33,641 nt of DNA from Prevotella sp. (GCA_017476785.1 JAFUZD010000117.1:1-33641), one strand, 5' to 3'; counted from the stretch's first letter, positions 22,556-31,894 are shown. Program-made: numbers and translations. The notes: generated by a model from the letters alone, not told the origin.

Positions 22556-22613
22556 AATTCTCGCGAAAATTCCGTAAATTCTCGCGAGAATTTCAAAAAT
22601 TCACGCGAGAATT
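22556..22613 (-). promoter_or_regulatory. Three 16-bp palindromes at exact 21-bp spacing (candidate operators)
   Basis: AATTCTCGCGAAAATT (22556-22571), AATTCTCGCGAGAATT (22577-22592, perfect palindrome) and AATTCACGCGAGAATT (22598-22613). The 21-bp period equals two helical turns and puts all sites on one DNA face. The first lies between the -33 and -7 positions of the flippase promoter. Confidence 0.7.
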
Positions 22614-22629
22614 CCTTTTGGCTACATAC

Positions 22630-22664
22630 AAAAACCCCGAACCAACGAGTGGTTCGGGGTTTTT
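22630..22664. terminator. Strong bidirectional terminator after sufD
   Basis: A 14-bp perfect stem AAAACCCCGAACCA (22631-22644) with TGGTTCGGGGTTTT (22650-22663). A-runs and T-runs on both sides allow function on both strands. It ends the sufBCD transcript and insulates the flippase promoter. Confidence 0.9.
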
Positions 22665-22700
22665 ATTTGGGCTTCCCGCCCCTGTCAACTGGGCTGGATG

Positions 22701-24047
22701 CTACTTGCACAGCCGGCAGCCTTCACACTTGCTCAGCTCGCCACGGAAGCGCTTGTCGATGAGATAGCGCAGGCGGTCGCGAAGCGGCTCGAGCCCGATG
22801 TGGTCGATGACGCCGTTGATGAAGGCCGACTGCAACAGCAGCTCAGCCTCGCGCTTGGGGATGCCGCGCTGCTGCATATAGAAGAGCGCGGCGTCGTTGA
22901 GCTGGCCTACGGTGGCACCGTGGGCACACTTCACGTCGTCGGCATAGATTTCGAGCATTGGCTGGGTGAACATCCGTGCTTGCTTCGTGGCGCAGAGGTT
23001 CTGATTGGTCATCTGCGACACGGTCTTCTGCGCGTCCTTTGCCACATAGACCAAGCCAGCAAAGGCTCCCACGGCCTCGTCGTCGAGCACATATTTATAC
23101 AGCTCGTTGCTGGTACAGTGGGGCACCAGATGGCGGATGACCGTGTTGTTGTCCACGTGCTGCTGCTTGTCGGCAATGGCACAGCCACTGCAGAAGCACT
23201 CGACACCCGAGCCCACGAGGTCGAGGTTCAGCTTGTTGCGCGTCGTTCCGTTATGCAGGGTGATGACGTTATGGTTCACGCGGCTGCCCGCCTGCTGCCG
23301 GATATAGACGTTGCTGACGCGCACATTCTTGTTGTGCGTCTCTTCCAAGCAGTAGAGGTCGAGCTTGGCATTGGGCCCTACAAAGGCCTCAATGACCTGC
23401 GTGGCGAGGAAGCGGCGGTCGTCGGCCGTGTGGTCGCAGAAGAGCAGCTTGGCCTCGGCTCCCTCTTCGAGGACTATCAGCACGCGGCGGTTGACCATCA
23501 GGTCTACGTCGCTGCGCAGGATATTGATAATCTGGACAGCGCGGTCGGCCACGACACCCCGCGGCACGTAGACCAGCAGGCCGTCCTGTGCCAGCATCGT
23601 GTTGAGCTGCGTAACGCCGTCGGCCTCGTCCTCTCCGGCCAACTGATGATAGTATTGCTCGATGAAATGGGGATTTTTGGCAGCTTCATCGCGCAGTGAG
23701 CCGATGATGATGCCCTCGGGCAACTGGCTCTTGGGCTGCACACGGCTGTAGAACGCATCGTTGACGACGAAATAGAGCGACGTAGACAGGTTGGGCACGT
23801 CGCAGCGGAAGGCGTCGTAAGGATTGACGGGGATGTCGAGCCGGTTGAGGTTCAGCCCGTAGTCGGGAGCGAAGAGCTCCTGAATGTCCGTATAGCGGTA
23901 GCGCTCCACCTTCTTCGACGGGAATCCCACGCGCTGGAACTGTGCGAAGGCGGCGTCGCGCACGGCATTGAGCGGTGCGGCCGAATGACTGCATATCATC
24001 GGGCTGCACTGCCTGTACAGGTCGATATATTGCTGTTCGCTGCTCAT
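22701..24047 (-). CDS. sufD: Fe-S cluster scaffold subunit SufD
   Basis: The 448-residue product is a partner of SufB in the SufBC2D scaffold that builds Fe-S clusters. It has the beta-helix SufB/D core: GLLVYVPRGV, NRRVLIVLEEGAEAKLLFCDHT, DLYCLEETHNKNVRVSNVYIRQQAGSRVNHN is represented in residues about 235-265, and the conserved QHVDNNT. The C-terminal conserved helix region includes MLEIYADDVKCAHGATVGQL and MQQRGIPKREAE, as in the family. The ATG overlaps the sufC stop by four bases, so translation is coupled. The product ends in a Cys-rich tail, KCEGCRLCK (three Cys spaced CxxCxxC), which I would not expect in the model SufD proteins I remember. It is terminated by the hairpin at 22630. 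Confidence 0.93.
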   Translation of the reverse strand: MSSEQQYIDLYRQCSPMICSHSAAPLNAVRDAAFAQFQRVGFPSKKVERYRYTDIQELFAPDYGLNLNRLDIPVNPYDAFRCDVPNLSTSLYFVVNDAFYSRVQPKSQLPEGIIIGSLRDEAAKNPHFIEQYYHQLAGEDEADGVTQLNTMLAQDGLLVYVPRGVVADRAVQIINILRSDVDLMVNRRVLIVLEEGAEAKLLFCDHTADDRRFLATQVIEAFVGPNAKLDLYCLEETHNKNVRVSNVYIRQQAGSRVNHNVITLHNGTTRNKLNLDLVGSGVECFCSGCAIADKQQHVDNNTVIRHLVPHCTSNELYKYVLDDEAVGAFAGLVYVAKDAQKTVSQMTNQNLCATKQARMFTQPMLEIYADDVKCAHGATVGQLNDAALFYMQQRGIPKREAELLLQSAFINGVIDHIGLEPLRDRLRYLIDKRFRGELSKCEGCRLCK

Positions 24048-24793
24048 TCCACCTCTGCCTTTATCCAGTCGTACCCTTTTTCCTGTATCTCTTTGGCCAG
24101 TTCCGGCCCGGCGGTCTTCACGATGCGTCCTTTGTAGAGCACGTGCACCACGTCGGGGCGTATCATCTCGAGCAGCCGGTCGTAGTGGGTGATGACGATG
24201 CAGCTGCTCTCCGGCGTGCGCAGCTTATTGACGCCCTCGGCCACGATGCGCATTGCATCGACGTCGAGTCCCGAGTCGGTCTCGTCGAGGATGGCGAGCT
24301 TTGGTTCGAGCATTGCCATCTGGAAAATCTCGTTGCGCTTCTTCTCACCGCCGCTGAATCCCTCGTTCACCGAGCGGTTGGCCAGCCGGTTGTCCAGCTC
24401 CACAATCTTCTGCTTCTCGCGCATCAGCTTCAGAAACTCGCCGGCCTTCAGCTCGGGCAGCCCCTGCGCCTTGCGCCGCTCATTGATGGCCGCCTTCATA
24501 AAGTTGGTCATCGACACCCCGGGAATCTCTACGGGATACTGGAACGAGAGGAAGAGCCCAGCGTGGGCGCGCTCCTCGGGCTTCATCTCCAGCAGGTTGC
24601 TGCCGTTGAACGTAGCCTCGCCCCCAGTCACGGTGTAGAGCGGATTGCCTACGAGCACGGCCGAGAGGGTCGACTTGCCCGACCCGTTAGGCCCCATTAT
24701 GGCGTGGGTCTCTCCGTCGCGGATGGTCAGGTCGATGCCGCGCAGTATTTCTTTGTCGCCTATCGTGGCGTGCAGATTCTTTACTTCTAACAT
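24044..24793 (-). CDS. sufC: Fe-S assembly ATPase SufC
   Basis: The 249-residue ABC-type ATPase energises cluster assembly on SufBD. It has Walker A GPNGSGKST (34-42), the Q-loop in FLSFQYPVEIPG, the signature segment FSGGEKKRNE (146-155), Walker B LAILDETDSGLD (167-178) and the switch His in CIVITHYDRLL. The signature is FSGGE followed by KKR, which is SufC-like rather than the classic LSGGQ. It lies 15 bp after sufB and overlaps sufD by 4 bp. Confidence 0.96.
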   Translation of the reverse strand: MLEVKNLHATIGDKEILRGIDLTIRDGETHAIMGPNGSGKSTLSAVLVGNPLYTVTGGEATFNGSNLLEMKPEERAHAGLFLSFQYPVEIPGVSMTNFMKAAINERRKAQGLPELKAGEFLKLMREKQKIVELDNRLANRSVNEGFSGGEKKRNEIFQMAMLEPKLAILDETDSGLDVDAMRIVAEGVNKLRTPESSCIVITHYDRLLEMIRPDVVHVLYKGRIVKTAGPELAKEIQEKGYDWIKAEVE

Positions 24794-24808
24794 ATCTCTA
24801 TCTTGTGT

Positions 24809-26281
24809 TTATCCTACGGTTCCTTCCAATGATACTGACAATAGTTTCTGAGCCTCGACGGCAAACTCCATCGGCAGCTTGTTGAGCACCTCCTTCGCAT
24901 AGCCGTTGACAATCAGCCCGACGGCCTGCTCGGTAGGTATGCCCCGCTGGTTGCAGTAGAACAGCTGGTCCTCCGAAATCTTCGACGTCGTGGCCTCGTG
25001 CTCCACCACGGCCGTGGGGTTGTGGATATCCATATAGGGAAAGGTGTGGGCACCGCATTCCGAGCCCAGCAGCAGCGAGTCGCAGCTGCTGTAGTTGCGT
25101 GCGCCGTCGGCCGAGGCCGTGGCACGCACCAGTCCGCGGTACGAGTTCTGCGAGTGGCCGGCCGAGATGCCTTTAGAGATGATGGTGCTCTTGGTGTTGC
25201 GCCCTATGTGGATCATCTTGGTGCCCGTGTCGGCCTCCTGATAGTTGTTGGTCACGGCCACGCTGTAGAACTCGGCCTGCGAGTGGTCGCCGCGCAGGAT
25301 GCACGAGGGATACTTCCACGTGATGGCGCTGCCCGTCTCCACCTGCGTCCACGACAGCTTGGAGCCCTCGCCGCGCAGGTCGCCGCGCTTGGTGACGAGG
25401 TTGAGCACGCCGCCCCTACCCTGCTCGTCGCCGGGATACCAGTTCTGCACGGTGGAGTATTTCACTTCGGCACGGTTCATCACCACAATCTCCACGATGG
25501 CGGCGTGCAGCTGGTTCTCGTCGCGCATCGGCGCGGTGCAGCCCTCCAGATAGCTGACGTACGAGTCGTCGTCGGCAACGATGAGCGTGCGCTCAAACTG
25601 GCCCGTGTTACGGGCATTGATGCGGAAATAGCTGCTCAGCTCCATCGGGCAGCGCACGCCCTTCGGGATATAGACGAAGGAGCCGTCGCTGAAGACGGCA
25701 CTGTTGAGTGCGGCAAAGAAATTGTCGCGGTAGGGAACCACCGTGCCCAGATACTGGCGCACCAGCTCGCCGTGCTCTTTGATGGCCTCGCCGATGGAGC
25801 AGAAGATGACGCCTTTCTCGCGCAGCTTCTCCTTAAAGGTGGTCTTCACCGAGACGGAGTCCATAATGGCATCCACGGCGGTGTTGCCACTCAGGGCCAA
25901 CCGCTCCTCGAGCGGAATGCCCAGCTTGTCGAACGTCTTCTCCAGTTCGGGGTCTATCTTGCCGTCGCCCTTTGGCTTCTGCGCCATCGGGTCGGCATAG
26001 TAGCTGATGGCCTGATAGTCGATGGGCGGCACGTGGACGTGCCCCCACGTGGGTGCGGTCTGCTCTTTCCAGTAGTTAAATGCCCGCAGACGGAAGTCAA
26101 GCATCCACTGGGGCTCACCTTTCTTCTGCGAGATAAGCCTGACGATGTCTTCGTTGAGTCCCGTCTCTATGATTTCGGTATGCACGTCGGTGGTGAAGCC
26201 GAACTCATACTTCTGTTCGGCTACGCGCTTGACAAACTCGTTGGTCCCCTCTTGAGCGGTAGGATTTATTTCACTATTCAC
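24809..26281 (-). CDS. sufB: Fe-S cluster scaffold protein SufB
   Basis: The 490-residue product is the main scaffold of the SUF system. Recognisable segments are [98 protein letters not shown]-type strand [18 protein letters not shown], and [24 protein letters not shown] near the C-terminal conserved region. The only usable start is the GTG at 26279-26281, because an in-frame stop lies just upstream and there is no Met until residue 60. That GTG is part of a 7-bp AGTGAAT repeat, so the first residues (MNSE) are repeat-derived. It is 22 bp after the MORN-like gene, probably in one operon with infB. Confidence 0.95.
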   Translation of the reverse strand: MNSEINPTAQEGTNEFVKRVAEQKYEFGFTTDVHTEIIETGLNEDIVRLISQKKGEPQWMLDFRLRAFNYWKEQTAPTWGHVHVPPIDYQAISYYADPMAQKPKGDGKIDPELEKTFDKLGIPLEERLALSGNTAVDAIMDSVSVKTTFKEKLREKGVIFCSIGEAIKEHGELVRQYLGTVVPYRDNFFAALNSAVFSDGSFVYIPKGVRCPMELSSYFRINARNTGQFERTLIVADDDSYVSYLEGCTAPMRDENQLHAAIVEIVVMNRAEVKYSTVQNWYPGDEQGRGGVLNLVTKRGDLRGEGSKLSWTQVETGSAITWKYPSCILRGDHSQAEFYSVAVTNNYQEADTGTKMIHIGRNTKSTIISKGISAGHSQNSYRGLVRATASADGARNYSSCDSLLLGSECGAHTFPYMDIHNPTAVVEHEATTSKISEDQLFYCNQRGIPTEQAVGLIVNGYAKEVLNKLPMEFAVEAQKLLSVSLEGTVG

Positions 26282-26303
26282 TTTTTACTATTCACTATTC
26301 ACT
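26269..26303 (-). repeat. Five tandem 7-bp units (AGTGAAT) overlapping the sufB start
   Basis: On the minus strand, units at 26303-26297, 26296-26290, 26289-26283 (variant AGTAAAA), 26282-26276 and 26275-26269 (AGTGAAA). The tract begins in the stop codon region of the upstream gene and ends inside sufB. Each unit can offer a GTG, but the fourth is the one in the sufB frame. Confidence 0.85.
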
Positions 26304-27011
26304 TTATGACTGTGGCTCGCGCAGATAGGTCTGATAGCGCGTGCCGCGCTCGTGGCCCGGGTCGCCCCACGTCTCGTCCCACTCGAAGCTGTCGCCTACG
26401 CCCAGCTTGCACACGCGCTGCTGATGGGTGACCACGAGCAGGTGGTCGGCATCGTAGAGCGTAGCCATATGGTAGTCGCCGAAGGCACCGTCCTTCTTCA
26501 AGCCAGACAGCGGACTGAAGAAGGGACCGTACTCCGAGCCAGCCGAGCCGTCGTAGAGGCTGTAGTGGCCGTAGCCCAGTTCACGCTTGTTCCACGGGTG
26601 GCGGTAGAGCGGACTGACGTCGGCATCGCCCGCGTAGGCGTCGTCCTGCCAATGGCCGTCTTGCTCCTTATGCCACGTGGCGGTGGTGACTCCCTCGTTG
26701 ACCCACTTGCCTACGTTCTCGCAGTGGATGACGCGGCCGCAGCTGTCGAACTCGGCCGTGGCCATCACCTCTTCGTAGGTGCCGCGGTGCCACACGGGCT
26801 TCACCTCGGTCTTCTCCTCCTTGATGTAGAGGAAGCCACGGCCGTGGCGACGGCCCTGACGCAGCTCACCGATGTAGAAGTGGCTGTCGTCGTAGGCGAG
26901 GATGCCCATACCGTCGGGCATTCCCGTGGCGGCATCGGTCTCGCCCATATAGCGCAGTGTGTCGCTACCCGGGACGGCACTCCACCCGTAACCGCTTGGT
27001 TTGAGATTCAT
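26304..27011 (-). CDS. Hypothetical protein with MORN-like repeat
   Basis: The 235-residue product has no signal peptide (MNLKPSGYGWSAVPGSDTLRYMGE). A MORN-like segment is seen at about 45-65 (FYIGELRQGRRHGRGFLYI) with weaker Gly/Tyr/Trp-rich repeats around it (GTYEEVMATAEFDSCGRV, GHYSLYDGSAGSEYGPFF). MORN repeats form beta-hairpin strips and often mediate membrane or protein contacts in other organisms. The function here is unknown. It sits between infB (30 bp upstream) and sufB (22 bp downstream) on the same strand with no terminator in between, so it probably shares their transcript. A GGGAGA sequence lies 10-15 bases before the ATG. Confidence 0.75.
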   Translation of the reverse strand: MNLKPSGYGWSAVPGSDTLRYMGETDAATGMPDGMGILAYDDSHFYIGELRQGRRHGRGFLYIKEEKTEVKPVWHRGTYEEVMATAEFDSCGRVIHCENVGKWVNEGVTTATWHKEQDGHWQDDAYAGDADVSPLYRHPWNKRELGYGHYSLYDGSAGSEYGPFFSPLSGLKKDGAFGDYHMATLYDADHLLVVTHQQRVCKLGVGDSFEWDETWGDPGHERGTRYQTYLREPQS

Positions 27012-27041
27012 AATGCGATGTCTCCCTTTGTGACTGACGGA

Positions 27042-29840
27042 TTAGAGCTTCTGCTCAACCTCTATCTCGGTGAAGGTCTCAATGATGTCGCCCACCTGAA
27101 TATCGTTGAAGTTGACCAGCGAGATACCACACTCGAAGTTGGTGGCCACCTCTTTCACGTCGTCCTTATAGCGTTTCAGGGCATTGATGGCACCCGTGTG
27201 GACCACGATGCCGTCGCGCACCAGACGGGCTTTGTCCGTGCGATGCACCTTTCCTTCGACAACCATTGCACCGGCCACGGTACCCACTTTCGAAATCTTG
27301 TAGACCTCGCGGACCTCAACTTGACCGGTCACCTGCTCCTTAATGACCTTATCGAGCATTCCCTCCATTGCCGAGCGAATGTCGTCGATGGCATCGTAGA
27401 TGACGCTGTAAGTGTTGATTTCCACGCCTTCGCGCTCGGCCAGCTTGCGGGCATCGGCCGAGGGACGCACTTGGAAGCCCACGATGATGGCATCGGAGGC
27501 CGAAGCCAGCATCACGTCGTTCTCGCTGATCTGACCCACAGCCTTATTGATGACGTTCACCTGCACCTTCTCGGTAGACAGCTTGAGGAACGAGTCGCTC
27601 AGTGCCTCGATACTTCCGTCGGTATCACCCTTGACGACGATGTTCAATTCGTGGAACTCGCCCAGTGCGATGCGGTGAGAGATGTCGTCCAGACCCAGCG
27701 TCTTCTGCGTGCGCAAGCCTTGCTCGCGCTGCAGCTGCTCGCGCTTGTTGGCAATCTCGCGCGCCTCCTGCTCGGTATCCATCACGTGGAACGAGTCGCC
27801 GGCGGTCGGAGCGCCGTTGAGTCCGAGGATGATGGCGGCCTGCGAGGGGCCTGCCTGCTGCATACGCTGGTTGCGCTCGTTGAACATTGCCTTAATGCGG
27901 CCGTGGCTGGTTCCGGCAATCACCACGTCGCCCACCTTCAGCGTGCCGTTTGACACGAGCACGGTGCTGACATAGCCGCGGCCTTTGTCAAGACTGGACT
28001 CGATGATAGAGCCCGTGGCCTTACGGTTGGGGTTGGCTTTCAGGTCGAGCATCTCGGCCTCGAGCAGCACTTTCTCCAGCAGCTCGTCGACGCCAATGCC
28101 CTTCTTGGCCGAAATCTCCTGACACTGGTACTTGCCGCCCCACTCTTCTACGAGCAGGTTCATATTGGCAAGGTCCTCGCGTATCTTGTCGGGGTTGGCT
28201 CCCGGCTTGTCAATCTTGTTGATGGCGAACACCATCGGCACATTGGCTGCCTGAGCGTGGGCGATGGCCTCCTTTGTGGTGGGCATCACCGAGTCGTCGG
28301 CTGCAATGATGATGATGGCAATATCGGTCACCTGCGTACCACGGGCACGCATAGCCGTAAAGGCCTCGTGGCCCGGCGTATCGAGGAAGGTGATTTCGCG
28401 GTCGTCTTTCAGCTTCACGTTGTAGGCTCCGATGTGCTGCGTGATACCACCGGCCTCACCGGCAATGACATTGGTGTTGCGGATGAAGTCGAGCAGCGAC
28501 GTCTTACCGTGGTCTACGTGACCCATCACCGTCACTATCGGGGCGCGGGGCACCAGATCGTTCTCATCATCGGCCTCTTCCTGAATGGCATTCTGCACCT
28601 CGGCACTGACATACTCGGTAGAGAAGCCGAACTCGTCGGCCACGAGGTTGATGGTCTCGGCGTCAAGACGCTGGTTGATGCTGACCATAATACCGATGCT
28701 CATACAGGTTCCGATGACTTTGTTCACCGGCACGTTCATCATCGTGGCCAGCTCGCTGACGGTCACGAACTCGGTCAGCTTCAGCACCTTACTCTCGGCT
28801 GCCAGCTCCTGACGCTCCTCGTTCAGACGCTCCTGAACGGCGTCGCGCTTCTCACGGCGATACTTGGCACCCTTCTTGTTCTGGTTCTTCGAGGTCAGAC
28901 GGGCCAGCGTCTCCTTTACCTGACGTGCCACGTCTTCCTCGTTCACCTCCAGCAGCTTCTGCACGGGGCGGTTCTTCTTGCCTTTCTTGCCGCCCTGACT
29001 ATCCTGCTGGGGCGAGCCGCCCTTACCTTTATTATTGTTCTTCTTGCTGTTTTGGCTGGCCTGATTGGCAGCAGCCTCAATGTCCACACGCTCCTTACCA
29101 CCGCGGATGCGCTCGCGCTTCTTCTTCTCGCCGCCGTGCATCTGGGCAGCCTTCTCTTCGCGCTCCTTACGGCGCTCCTCCTTCGACTTCTTCTTCGGGC
29201 GGGTGCTCTGGTTGATGGTCGACAGGTCTATCTTGCCCAGCACGTTCACCTTCGGAGCCAGCTTGGCTTCGCTCTTCAGGGTGAACACCTCGGACTTCTC
29301 TTCGGCCGGGGCGGCTTGCGGCTTTTCCGTATCGGCAGCGGCCGGCGCCTCCGACTTCGGAGCCTCGCTCACAGGCTGCGGCTGAGCGACGGCTGCAACC
29401 GGCTGCTCGGCCACCGCTTTCTCTTCCTTCTTAGGTACCGCAGGGGCAGGAGTCTCGGCCACGGGCGCAGGCTGCGGCTGAGCTGCCGCGGGGGCAGGCT
29501 GAACCGGCTTCTTGCCGATGCTGTCAAGGTCAATCTTTCCTACCTGCTTGAATTGCGGACGCTGCTCCAGCAGGTCCTCGGCCTTGGTCACCTTCTTCTC
29601 CGTCTTCTCGGTCTTCTTTTCCTTTGCTTTCTTGGTGAACATCATATCGGCCTGCGTCTTCACGTCCTTATCGCCTTTGAAGGCACCGACGAGTGCCTGA
29701 TACTGGTCGTCCGTTATCTTGGTATTGGTGGTGATGTCGTCCTTCACCTCGCCCAGCTCCTTCCTGTTTTTCAGGAAGTCAACCGCCGTCTGAAGTCCAA
29801 TGTTCAGTTCTGATAATACTTTATTTAATCTTACTCCCAT
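27042..29840 (-). CDS. infB: Translation initiation factor IF-2
   Basis: The 932-residue GTPase brings initiator tRNA to the 30S subunit. The N-terminal domain starts [21 protein letters not shown] long low-complexity linker rich in Ala, Pro, Lys and Glu (about 70-340) is typical of Bacteroidetes IF-2. The G domain starts near 433 with G1 GHVDHGKT (440-447), then [15 protein letters not shown] and AINKIDKPG. The remaining domains II, III and C-terminal beta barrel are present ([21 protein letters not shown]-type end [30 protein letters not shown]). It follows nusA and rimP on the same strand, the classic arrangement. Confidence 0.97.
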   Translation of the reverse strand: MGVRLNKVLSELNIGLQTAVDFLKNRKELGEVKDDITTNTKITDDQYQALVGAFKGDKDVKTQADMMFTKKAKEKKTEKTEKKVTKAEDLLEQRPQFKQVGKIDLDSIGKKPVQPAPAAAQPQPAPVAETPAPAVPKKEEKAVAEQPVAAVAQPQPVSEAPKSEAPAAADTEKPQAAPAEEKSEVFTLKSEAKLAPKVNVLGKIDLSTINQSTRPKKKSKEERRKEREEKAAQMHGGEKKKRERIRGGKERVDIEAAANQASQNSKKNNNKGKGGSPQQDSQGGKKGKKNRPVQKLLEVNEEDVARQVKETLARLTSKNQNKKGAKYRREKRDAVQERLNEERQELAAESKVLKLTEFVTVSELATMMNVPVNKVIGTCMSIGIMVSINQRLDAETINLVADEFGFSTEYVSAEVQNAIQEEADDENDLVPRAPIVTVMGHVDHGKTSLLDFIRNTNVIAGEAGGITQHIGAYNVKLKDDREITFLDTPGHEAFTAMRARGTQVTDIAIIIIAADDSVMPTTKEAIAHAQAANVPMVFAINKIDKPGANPDKIREDLANMNLLVEEWGGKYQCQEISAKKGIGVDELLEKVLLEAEMLDLKANPNRKATGSIIESSLDKGRGYVSTVLVSNGTLKVGDVVIAGTSHGRIKAMFNERNQRMQQAGPSQAAIILGLNGAPTAGDSFHVMDTEQEAREIANKREQLQREQGLRTQKTLGLDDISHRIALGEFHELNIVVKGDTDGSIEALSDSFLKLSTEKVQVNVINKAVGQISENDVMLASASDAIIVGFQVRPSADARKLAEREGVEINTYSVIYDAIDDIRSAMEGMLDKVIKEQVTGQVEVREVYKISKVGTVAGAMVVEGKVHRTDKARLVRDGIVVHTGAINALKRYKDDVKEVATNFECGISLVNFNDIQVGDIIETFTEIEVEQKL

Positions 29841-29958
29841 TAATGCTAATTTTTAATTGACAATTGATAATTGATAATTATGATTGGTGTTGAGTAGAAA
29901 GTCGAGTCGCTTGGAGTAATCATAATTCCCAATTCTCAACTCTCAATTCTCAATTAAT
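29841..29958. repeat. AT-rich low-complexity spacer with inverted repeat between nusA and infB
   Basis: Contains tandem TTGATAA/ATTGATAATTG units (29855-29880) and CAATTCTCAA units (29930-29955). AATTATGATT and AATCATAATT can pair around a central 35-nt loop. Such AT-rich repeats are common between Bacteroidetes genes. No terminator T-run or promoter is clear, so infB is probably transcribed through from nusA. Confidence 0.6.
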
Positions 29959-31218
29959 TTACTCAAACTCTGCCTTCAGCACGGCAAGCACCTGATCGAC
30001 GGTCTCCTCCTCAAGGTCGGCCTTCTCAATCAGCATCTCGCGCGGGGCATTGAGCACAGCCTTTGCCGTGTCCAGACCGATGGCCTTGATGGAATCAATG
30101 ATCCACTGGTCAATCTCATCGGCAAACTCGTCGAGATAGATATCCTCGTCGGCCTCATTCTCGTTGACCACACGGAACACGTCGATGGTATGCTCGGTCA
30201 GCATCGAAGCCAGCTTGATGTTCATTCCGCCCTTACCAATGGCCAGCGACACCTCCTCGGGCTGCAGATAGACCTCGGCCTTGTGGTTCTCCTCGTCCAG
30301 TGTAATCGACGACACCTTTGCGGGGCTGAGGGCGCGCTGGATGAACAGCTGCACATTGTTCGAATAGTTGATGACGTCGATATTCTCGTTGCACAGCTCG
30401 CGAACGATGCCGTGAACGCGGCTTCCTTTCACGCCGACGCAAGCGCCAACGGGGTCGATGCGGTCGTCGTAGCTCTCCACGGCCACCTTAGCGCGCTCAC
30501 CCGGCATTCGGGCAATGCGGCGGATGGTAATCAGACCGTCATTGATTTCGGGAACCTCGGCCTCCAGCAGACGCTCGAGGAACTGTGTGTTCGTGCGGCT
30601 CAGGATGATGCGCGGATTATTGTTCTCGTTGTCCACACGCAGCACGATGGCACGCACCGTCTCGCCCTTATGATAAGAGTCGCTGGGAATCTGCTCGCTC
30701 TTGGGCAGATGCAGCTCGTTGCCCTCGTCGTCGATGAGCAGCACTTCGCGCTTCCACATCTGGTAGACCTCGCCACTGACAATCTGTCCCACCTTATCCT
30801 TATACTTCTGATACAGCGAGTCGTGCTCCAGCTCCAGAATCTTCGAGGCCAGTGTCTGACGCAGGTTCAGGATGGCGCGGCGGCCGAACTTGTTGAAGTC
30901 CACCTCCTCGCTCACTTCCTCGCCCACTTCGTAGTCGGGCTCTATCTTCTGTGCGTCGGTCAGCGAGATTTGCTTGTTCTCGTCCTGCACGGCGCCATCG
31001 GCCACCACGATGCGGTTGCGGTGAATTTCGAAGTCGCCCTTGTCGGGATTGACAATGACGTCAAAGTTCTCGTCCGAGCCATACAGCTTGGCAATGACGT
31101 TGCGGAAGCTCTCCTCCAGCACGCTCACCAACGTAGTGCGGTCGATGTTCTTAGTCTCTTTGAACTCCTGAAAGGTCTCAATCATCGAAGGGCCTTTCCC
31201 ATCTTTTTTTGTTGCCAT
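29959..31218 (-). CDS. nusA: Transcription termination/antitermination factor NusA
   Basis: The frame is open to 31308, but ATG 31216-31218 gives the natural start (MATKKDGKGPSMIETFQEF) and 419 residues. It has the N-terminal RNA-polymerase-binding domain (SVLEESFRNVIAKLYG, EEVDFNKFGRRAILNLRQTL), an S1 domain (about 105-175, GQIVSGEVYQMWKREVLLID ... ISRTN-type end RIILSRTN) and two KH domains (PGERAKVAVESYDDRIDPVGACVG; EVYLQPEEVSLAIGKGGMNI). The C-terminal acidic repeats of proteobacterial NusA are absent, as expected for this phylum. It binds RNA polymerase and nascent RNA to control pausing. It lies between rimP and infB. Confidence 0.95.
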   Translation of the reverse strand: MATKKDGKGPSMIETFQEFKETKNIDRTTLVSVLEESFRNVIAKLYGSDENFDVIVNPDKGDFEIHRNRIVVADGAVQDENKQISLTDAQKIEPDYEVGEEVSEEVDFNKFGRRAILNLRQTLASKILELEHDSLYQKYKDKVGQIVSGEVYQMWKREVLLIDDEGNELHLPKSEQIPSDSYHKGETVRAIVLRVDNENNNPRIILSRTNTQFLERLLEAEVPEINDGLITIRRIARMPGERAKVAVESYDDRIDPVGACVGVKGSRVHGIVRELCNENIDVINYSNNVQLFIQRALSPAKVSSITLDEENHKAEVYLQPEEVSLAIGKGGMNIKLASMLTEHTIDVFRVVNENEADEDIYLDEFADEIDQWIIDSIKAIGLDTAKAVLNAPREMLIEKADLEEETVDQVLAVLKAEFE

Positions 31219-31371
31219 TTTGATTTTTACGCTTTTAGCTCTCTGAGGCAGGGAGCCGGGGGTCTGAACGACCGCCCTTATTATTACTCTATTTTTTCTA
31301 TTCTGCAATTATCAACTTGGGCATTCAAGCCCCGCCGCCCCCTCGCCGGACACAGGCCGCCCGCAAAAGCA

Positions 31372-31400
31372 AGAGGCCATAAAGGGAACCTAAGGCCTCT
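31372..31400 (-). repeat. Short hairpin at the end of rimP
   Basis: AGAGGCC (31372-31378) and GGCCTCT (31394-31400) overlap the rimP stop codon. On the minus strand it is followed by TTGCTTTTG, a weak U-tract, so it may be a partial terminator inside the operon. The rest of the 180-bp rimP-nusA gap (31219-31371) has no ORF or clear promoter. Confidence 0.4.
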
Positions 31401-31872
31401 ACTTGAACGACAGCAGATACTTGGTGTACTTCACGTCGGCCCGACGGAACGTGCGGTCTACGCTCACCAGCTGTGGGCGTTTCTTACCCTCCACGCGCTG
31501 CTTCTCTTCTACGACGACGGTGAACTCCTCGCCATCGTCGCTCACCGACTTCAGCAGCCCCTGCACCTTCTTGCCGTCGGAAGTCATCACCTCCACGTCC
31601 TTTCCTACATAGTTGCGATACTGCTGCAGCACTTTAAACGGTTGCCCAATGCCAGCCGAGCCCACTTCGAGCTCATAGTCGCCCAGCTCTTCGCCCAGCC
31701 GCTCTTGCAGCAACCGGCTCAGCTCAGCACAGTCTTCAATCCAAACGCCATCGGCGTGGTCGATTTCAATCACAATGCGGTCGTCGGGCGCCATCACAAC
31801 GTCCACAAGGAAATATTCATTCCCTGCCAACCACTCGTTCACTACACTTTCAATCGTGTTCTTATCAATCAT
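31399..31872 (-). CDS. rimP: Ribosome maturation factor RimP
   Basis: The 157-residue protein is needed for 30S subunit maturation. Family features are the N-terminal alpha/beta domain (FLVDVVMAPDDRIVIEIDHADGVWIEDC is covered by residues 21-48), the conserved YELEVGSAGIGQPF segment (family consensus YxLEVSSPGxxxPL) at about 66-79, and a C-terminal SH3-like barrel (GKDVEVMTSDGKKVQGLL). It heads rimP-nusA-infB. The promoter at 31937-31968 is followed by a 13-bp hairpin in the leader. Confidence 0.93.
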   Translation of the reverse strand: MIDKNTIESVVNEWLAGNEYFLVDVVMAPDDRIVIEIDHADGVWIEDCAELSRLLQERLGEELGDYELEVGSAGIGQPFKVLQQYRNYVGKDVEVMTSDGKKVQGLLKSVSDDGEEFTVVVEEKQRVEGKKRPQLVSVDRTFRRADVKYTKYLLSFK

Positions 31873-31894
31873 ACAGTTTCGTTAATTAAAACAA

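Noticed and set aside
22556..22613. Palindrome array considered as a CRISPR array
   Set aside because: Units are 16 bp with 5-bp spacers that do not differ as acquired spacers would, and no cas genes are present.
22379..22767. Two overlapping plus-strand ORFs in the flippase leader and palindrome array
   Set aside because: They consist of leader stems, the SREN-type translation of the palindromes, the terminator and the sufD antisense end; not coding.
24998..27953. Long plus-strand ORFs (24998-26431, 26352-27953) opposite sufB, the MORN-like gene and infB
   Set aside because: They cross convergent conserved genes and have no family features.
31219..31308. Longer nusA start 30 codons upstream
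   Set aside because: The extra residues do not match NusA N-termini, whereas ATG 31218 gives a normal start (MATKKDGK).
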